A DNA stretch of 10,729 bases from an uncultured Ruminococcus sp. (GTDB taxonomy: Bacteria > Bacillota > Clostridia > Oscillospirales > Ruminococcaceae): NCBI GenBank assembly GCA_947178195.1, contig CAMWXM010000085.1, forward strand, positions 1 to 10,729. The letters are read 5' to 3'. The notes under the pieces were generated by a model. That model searched no databases. It was not told where the DNA came from and saw only the letters and a list, made by a program, of their open reading frames with translations. Positions 7,450 through 10,729 of the stretch are shown piece after piece. A program made the position numbers and the translations under genes. The stretch's first letter is position 1; every line of letters begins with the position of its first letter.

Positions 7450-8037
7450 ATGATAATTGGCGTAGACTGTGATGGAGTACTTACTGATATGTCAGCTTAC
7501 ATATATGAATATGGAGAAAAATGGTTCAAGCGAAAGCCGGTCAACCTTGATGGCTGTAATACTTCCGAAATCTTTGCATGCACTGAAAAAGAAGAATTTC
7601 GTTTCGGACTTCGTTATTTCTTTACATACTGCAAAAAATGGCCGCCGAGAGAAGGCGCATCTGAAATAATAAGTAATCTGCATAATGACGGACATATACT
7701 TTATGAAATTACAGCAAGAAAATTCGTAACTATGCATAATCCGCTTGGCTGGTACAGCAGGTATTTATATGAACACTGGCTGCAAAAACATGACTTTAGA
7801 TTTGACGATATATTTTACTGCTCTGAAAATAAGGCTTGTAAGGACAAATTGACCGGATGCCGTAAATTTTCAGTTGATATCATGATTGATGACCGATCCG
7901 ATGTCGCGTTATATCTTGCTGATAACGGCATAAGGGTTTTGCTTTTTGATACAAGGTATAATCAGCGTACAAGCCATGAAAATATTATTCGAGTTTATAG
8001 CTGGAATGATGTTTATAAAAAAATATCTGAAATGTAA
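7450..8037 (+). CDS. HAD-superfamily phosphatase, 5'-nucleotidase (NT5C/YqfW)-like
   Basis: The 195-residue protein starts at ATG 7450, one base after the upstream stop (7446-7448). Its GGAG lies inside the preceding gene, so the two are translationally coupled. HAD motif I is VDCDGVLTD (Asp6 nucleophile, Asp8 acid/base). Motif II is ITAR (Thr88). Motif III is probably Lys132 in ACKDKL. Motif IV is MIDDRSD (Asp147, Asp148). The overall layout, with a helical cap between motifs I and II, resembles NT5C-type deoxynucleotidases and Bacillus YqfW-like hydrolases. The substrate cannot be read from sequence. Tight linkage to an acyl-activating/acyltransferase enzyme suggests a phosphorylated lipid precursor or a nucleotide by-product (AMP), but that is inference. 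No transmembrane segment or signal is seen. All catalytic residues are present, so it should be active. Confidence 0.85.
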   Translation: MIIGVDCDGVLTDMSAYIYEYGEKWFKRKPVNLDGCNTSEIFACTEKEEFRFGLRYFFTYCKKWPPREGASEIISNLHNDGHILYEITARKFVTMHNPLGWYSRYLYEHWLQKHDFRFDDIFYCSENKACKDKLTGCRKFSVDIMIDDRSDVALYLADNGIRVLLFDTRYNQRTSHENIIRVYSWNDVYKKISEM

Positions 8038-8154
8038 TGTTTGTATGCAATCCTAATCTTGAAATTATAACGATTATGTATAGCTTTAATAGAACGGTTA
8101 AAGTTTATTGCTTTGAAAACCGATGACGGCAGGATTAAGGTGAGGAAATATTAT

Positions 8155-8727
8155 TTAAAAGTTGTCGATATACTCCAAAAGATTTCCTTGTCCAATAAAC
8201 TTATTATTATAGAAGATGTTGAAAATTGATCCTCTTTCTTGTGAAACATCAATTTGACCTTGAGGTAAAAAGTACATATTACAGCTTTCTAAAGAATTTT
8301 TCCAATTTAAAAATTCAGTTGTTACGCAAAGCAATTGTGAAATGGGTTTATTATTTTTATCAACAAAGCATATTGTAACAATACTATTAGGCGACAGCAT
8401 TAACCTGTAAATTAGTCTTTTTGTCTTATTGCCGTCTAAATGCAGATCTGCTTTTAAGCCTTTTAGTGCTATGAATTTATTTGTATCTCTTTCATATGGA
8501 ACAAATGTGAGCAATATATTATGTATAAAAATAATCAGGATAACACCTAATTTCATATCTGCAAAATACCAACAAAAAAGCATTGTTATTAATGCGCATA
8601 TAAAAAAATACCTGTTATTATTACCAGCTTTGTATTTGTTTTTACATATGGGACATTTCTTACCCATAAGAGCAAACGCTGAGTGACTTTTTAACTTGCT
8701 TCCACACCAAGGACATCTGCATATCAA
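8155..8727 (-). CDS. Zinc-ribbon membrane protein of unknown function
   Basis: The 190-residue protein starts at TTG 8727; AAGGAGG lies 11 bases upstream, a long spacing, and no in-frame ATG is better placed. The N-terminus has two cysteine knuckles, CPWC (5-8) and CPIC (25-28), forming a zinc ribbon. Two hydrophobic helices follow (about 40-55 and 58-77), joined by a short turn (ADMKL). The C-terminal 110 residues are soluble and beta-rich, containing LMLSPNSIVTICFVDKNNK and QGQIDVSQERGSIFN, with no known motif. The topology is likely both tails inside with a helical hairpin in the membrane. Such zinc-ribbon membrane proteins are common and mostly uncharacterised in Clostridia. It follows, after 19 bases, the degraded gene at 8747-9203 on the same strand. 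It is convergent with the HAD gene; the 8038-8154 gap holds no convincing terminator. Confidence 0.75.
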   Translation of the reverse strand: MICRCPWCGSKLKSHSAFALMGKKCPICKNKYKAGNNNRYFFICALITMLFCWYFADMKLGVILIIFIHNILLTFVPYERDTNKFIALKGLKADLHLDGNKTKRLIYRLMLSPNSIVTICFVDKNNKPISQLLCVTTEFLNWKNSLESCNMYFLPQGQIDVSQERGSIFNIFYNNKFIGQGNLLEYIDNF

Positions 8728-8746
8728 TTCTATTTTTTCCTCCTTC

Positions 8747-9203
8747 TTAATAATTGGCTACATAATCATGATTTGAATAAATAATTTCGTTGTTCTTATC
8801 CCAAAAGTCAGATACATATTTTTCAAAAACTCCTGGACATTTATAATTGGTTACATCTGGTCTTTCTTCACAATATTTGCATTTAACCCCAAAGTTTATT
8901 ACAACGAATGTATCTAAATCCATTCATTAACATTATCTCACTTTCAGTAAAGTTTCCAGTAGCAAAAAAGGCAACATTTTTTTATATATAGTAATGATTT
9001 TTATGTGAGACCAAATCACCCAACTGCAAACTTAATACAGTTTTCTTAGTACCTATAACTGGATAGGAAAGCGAATGATCATTCCTATGCATTTTCAATT
9101 GGATAGAAATAGGTTGAAATTTTGCTTTTGGGATTTACATAGTGTTCCACAATAAAAACTTCGTATAATAATTCTTTGATTTGGATTAGACTATTTAGTA
9201 TAC
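8747..9203 (-). pseudogene. Degraded small cysteine-containing gene of unknown family
   Basis: No long frame exists here, but three abutting minus-strand frames read like one protein. The first gives KELLYEVFIVEHYVNPKSKI and STYFYPIEN, ending at TAG 9085-9087. A one-base shift then gives RNDHSLSYPVIGTKKTVLSL and QLGDLVSHKNHYYI, with TAA at 8982-8984. The same frame resumes as NVAFFATGNFTESEIMLMNG and FRYIRCNKLW. An extra G in GGGG (8887-8890) moves to the last frame, KCKYCEERPDVTNYKCPGVF up to the stop at 8747-8749. The tail has a CxxC pair and a third Cys. No start codon is evident, and the 5' end stops at the palindrome at 9204. The last piece alone is a 58-residue open frame from ATG 8923, with a weak ribosome site. 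I do not know the family. Intact relatives would confirm it; otherwise this is non-coding. Confidence 0.45.
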
Positions 9204-9250
9204 TTTTTAAGGCAATACCGCACAATCCTTTTGCGATATTGCCTTAAAAA
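9204..9250. repeat. Long near-perfect palindrome after the methyltransferase gene
   Basis: A 19-base arm (9204-9222, beginning TTTTTAAGGCAATA) is repeated inverted at 9232-9250 with one mismatch, around a 9-base loop. Intrinsic terminators have A-runs before and T-runs after the stem. Here the order is reversed (T-run first, A-run last) on both strands, so the T-run is not downstream. The palindrome ends 3 bases past the methyltransferase stop. It may end that mRNA by another route or protect its 3' end, or be a small mobile palindromic repeat. Confidence 0.8.
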
Positions 9251-9252
9251 TA

Positions 9253-9924
9253 TTATTTAATTGCAACAATGACAGAAAATTTTTGATAGGAATAGACGCA
9301 TTTAACAATTTTAAACTTGCATTCTTTCAACATATACACTTCCTCTTCAGCAGAGCATTCCCTGTCTAATTTTCTGCGATCTTTCCATAAGTCTATATCT
9401 TTATCTGTCAATCCACTGTTTGCTAACTTTCTTTCCCAATAAGAGTTAAACCAATGATTCATTTCTGGGTGTCCTGCACAAAACTGGTCATAGTTTATGA
9501 ACAGACCACCATCCGGCAGATTGTCATATATTCTTGAAAACAGTTTTTTCTTATCTTTGTCTTCTAAATGATGAATAGATAAGGCTGAAATAACTGTATC
9601 AAAAAGAGTATCAGGTAGTTTGTAAATGTAATTTTCGACCTGATATGATATGTTTTCAATACCATCAAATCTTTTTCTGGCGACGTTCAACATTTCATCT
9701 GCAATATCCACAAGCACATATTTGGAATTAGGATATTGATTATACCAAAAATATGTTAATAAACCTGTTCCAGCACCTAAGTCAACAATTTGTTTTGGCT
9801 CCTTTATATTTAAGGCAATAAATTCCGTTGTATTCTTGTAAAAGTCCTCAAAGCAAGGAATAAATTTTCTTCGCTTGCAATCATATTCTTCTGCAATCAG
9901 ATTAAATTGTTTTTCTATATCCAT
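9253..9924 (-). CDS. Class I SAM-dependent methyltransferase
   Basis: The 223-residue protein is taken from ATG 9924 (preceded by GGTGA); a GTG at 9960 would add 12 residues that look unlike the family. The Rossmann motif I is VDLGAGTGLL (47-56). The acidic residue ending strand 2 is Asp73 (YVLVDIADEML), binding the ribose of S-adenosylmethionine. The post-motif region is FDTVISALSIHHLEDKDK (108-125). The C-terminal cap contains LPDGGLFINYDQFC. This is a Methyltransf_25/11-type domain used on small molecules such as quinones, lipids or amines. The N-terminal helix with FIPCFEDFYKNTTEFI is probably part of the substrate lid. The acceptor is unknown. There is no membrane segment. An unknown 171-residue gene lies 157 bases upstream on the same strand and may share the transcript, because no terminator separates them. 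Confidence 0.88.
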   Translation of the reverse strand: MDIEKQFNLIAEEYDCKRRKFIPCFEDFYKNTTEFIALNIKEPKQIVDLGAGTGLLTYFWYNQYPNSKYVLVDIADEMLNVARKRFDGIENISYQVENYIYKLPDTLFDTVISALSIHHLEDKDKKKLFSRIYDNLPDGGLFINYDQFCAGHPEMNHWFNSYWERKLANSGLTDKDIDLWKDRRKLDRECSAEEEVYMLKECKFKIVKCVYSYQKFSVIVAIK

Positions 9925-9983
9925 TTTTTCACCAATCAAATTACTGTCCAATGATACCACTTTCTTCCAATAGGTTACTCCAC

Positions 9984-10011
9984 TAAATAGCCTTTTCTAT
10001 TTTTATTTCAA
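9984..10011 (-). promoter_or_regulatory. Weak candidate promoter for the methyltransferase
   Basis: On the minus strand, TTGAAA (10006-10011), 16 bases, then TATTTA (9984-9989), 60 bases before the start. Only the -35 box is good, so read-through from the upstream gene is equally possible. Confidence 0.25.
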
Positions 10012-10081
10012 AAGGAACTAATGCTTTCCACCTGTTTTATGTATAATATAAGAATTTTAGTTGTTTTTTCAGATTCCATAA

Positions 10082-10597
10082 TTATTTCTTTTTATACTGA
10101 TCCATAAATTTTCCAAAGTTTTCTTCCTGATATGGAAGCAGTTTTTCCTGTTTTCTTGCAATCAAGTGGATAGTATTCTTATCTCCGACCTTGATTTTTA
10201 TTTTTTGAATCTTCTTATTTAGAAAGCTGAAATTTTTGACATTAATTTCATTAATGGAATCGTTTGGAATAAAAGCATACTCTTCCAAATCGGGTTCAAG
10301 ATTTTCAACTTTAACATTATTCAGAACAATTTTTTTACTGTGCATAGGAATAAGACCCAAGCCTTTTTCCGTCTGATTTATCAAAATGGCATCAAAATTA
10401 TTACCGAAAATCGTTTCAGAATTGCCTGTAACTAAAATGCCAACGCCAATACCGGCTGCCATACCTCCTGCAACACCGTATTTCATACCCTCTCTGGTAG
10501 TATTTTTTAAAGTGATAAATATATTATTGCTGTTACCCAAACCGTCAACTTGCTTAAACAACTCAACAGCGCCGTTTAAAGTTTTAAAATCTCCCAT
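10082..10597 (-). CDS. Hypothetical protein with a glycine-rich hydrophobic segment and possible PH-like domain
   Basis: The 171-residue protein starts at ATG 10597, behind AAGGAG at 6 bases. Residues 39-57 (KYGVAGGMAAGIGVGILVTG region) are glycine-rich and hydrophobic; they could be a short membrane hairpin or a flexible linker, since they are too glycine-laden for a confident transmembrane helix. From residue 65 on, the pattern is strand-rich: FDAILINQTEKGLGLIPM, EEYAFIPNDSINEINV, KIQKIKIKVGDKNTIHLIAR, then a basic C-terminal helix (EENFGKFMDQYKKK). This succession resembles bacterial PH-like domains seen in many uncharacterised Firmicutes proteins, but that is only a pattern judgement. There is no signal peptide and no catalytic motif. 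It is driven by a perfect-consensus promoter at 10665-10693. The function is unknown. Confidence 0.75.
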   Translation of the reverse strand: MGDFKTLNGAVELFKQVDGLGNSNNIFITLKNTTREGMKYGVAGGMAAGIGVGILVTGNSETIFGNNFDAILINQTEKGLGLIPMHSKKIVLNNVKVENLEPDLEEYAFIPNDSINEINVKNFSFLNKKIQKIKIKVGDKNTIHLIARKQEKLLPYQEENFGKFMDQYKKK

Positions 10598-10664
10598 AAT
10601 AAGCTCCTTAAAAAAATTTCGTTATATGTGTCCGACGACATGCAAATTTACATTAATATGCCTT

Positions 10665-10693
10665 ATTATATCATCTTTTCTCTTACATGTCAA
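10665..10693 (-). promoter_or_regulatory. Perfect-consensus sigma-70 promoter of the hypothetical gene
   Basis: On the minus strand, TTGACA (10688-10693), exactly 17 bases, then TATAAT (10665-10670). The start codon at 10597 gives a leader of about 60 bases, which includes a small TGTC-GTCG-GACA dyad near 10629-10640. This is a strong promoter by sequence. Nothing further is recognisable from 10694 to the window end. Confidence 0.88.
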
Positions 10694-10729
10694 TATTTTC
10701 TGACATTTTTCACAGTATCATAATTGACT

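Noticed and set aside
8038..8154. Terminator or small RNA in the gap after the HAD gene
   Set aside because: A weak CGGTT/AACCG pairing exists but is bulged and has no T-run; nothing else stands out.
1..10729. CRISPR array, tRNA, rRNA or transposase genes
   Set aside because: No regularly spaced direct repeats, cloverleaf-like sequences or transposase motifs were found by eye on either strand.

Overview
The window is AT-rich, with strong AGGAGG-type ribosome binding sites, near-consensus sigma-70 promoters and occasional TTG starts. Its proteins look like those of gut Clostridia. A Ruminococcus-like member of the Oscillospirales/Lachnospirales is the best guess, but this is an inference from protein flavour and not a tested assignment. 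No tRNA, rRNA, CRISPR array or transposase gene was seen.

Region 1 (1-849, minus strand) is the tail of a polymorphic-toxin locus: a truncated C-terminal RNase-like toxin module, then two small genes of the kind that encode immunity proteins, the second running off the window. The toxin tail abuts, head-on, a decayed sulfur amino-acid locus.

Region 2 (850-1830, plus strand) holds two broken PLP-enzyme genes fused at a deletion: the middle of a cystathionine gamma-synthase-like gene (one frameshift) and the C-terminal part of a MalY/PatB cystathionine beta-lyase (one frameshift, and an internal deletion that removes the catalytic lysine region). Region 3 (1821-4625) has an intact class C beta-lactamase-family serine hydrolase on the minus strand. 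Facing away from it are an apparently intact gamma-glutamylcysteine ligase and a class II glutamine amidotransferase with a frameshift and a probable internal deletion, closed by an intrinsic terminator. Together, regions 2 and 3 look like a thiol (cystathionine, cysteine, gamma-glutamylcysteine) neighbourhood that is largely decaying around one surviving ligase.

Region 4 (4626-8037, plus) is the most striking intact unit. A perfect-consensus promoter drives an 866-residue protein that joins an acyl-adenylating domain, an acyl carrier protein and a PlsC-type acyltransferase in one chain, followed 1 base later by a HAD-family phosphatase/nucleotidase. I infer a self-contained route from free fatty acid to acylated lipid, with the reverse domain order to E. 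coli Aas.

Region 5 (8038-10729, minus) has a zinc-ribbon membrane protein, a multiply frameshifted small gene that may lie upstream in the same transcript, a long palindrome, a class I SAM-dependent methyltransferase, and an unknown 171-residue protein behind another perfect-consensus promoter.
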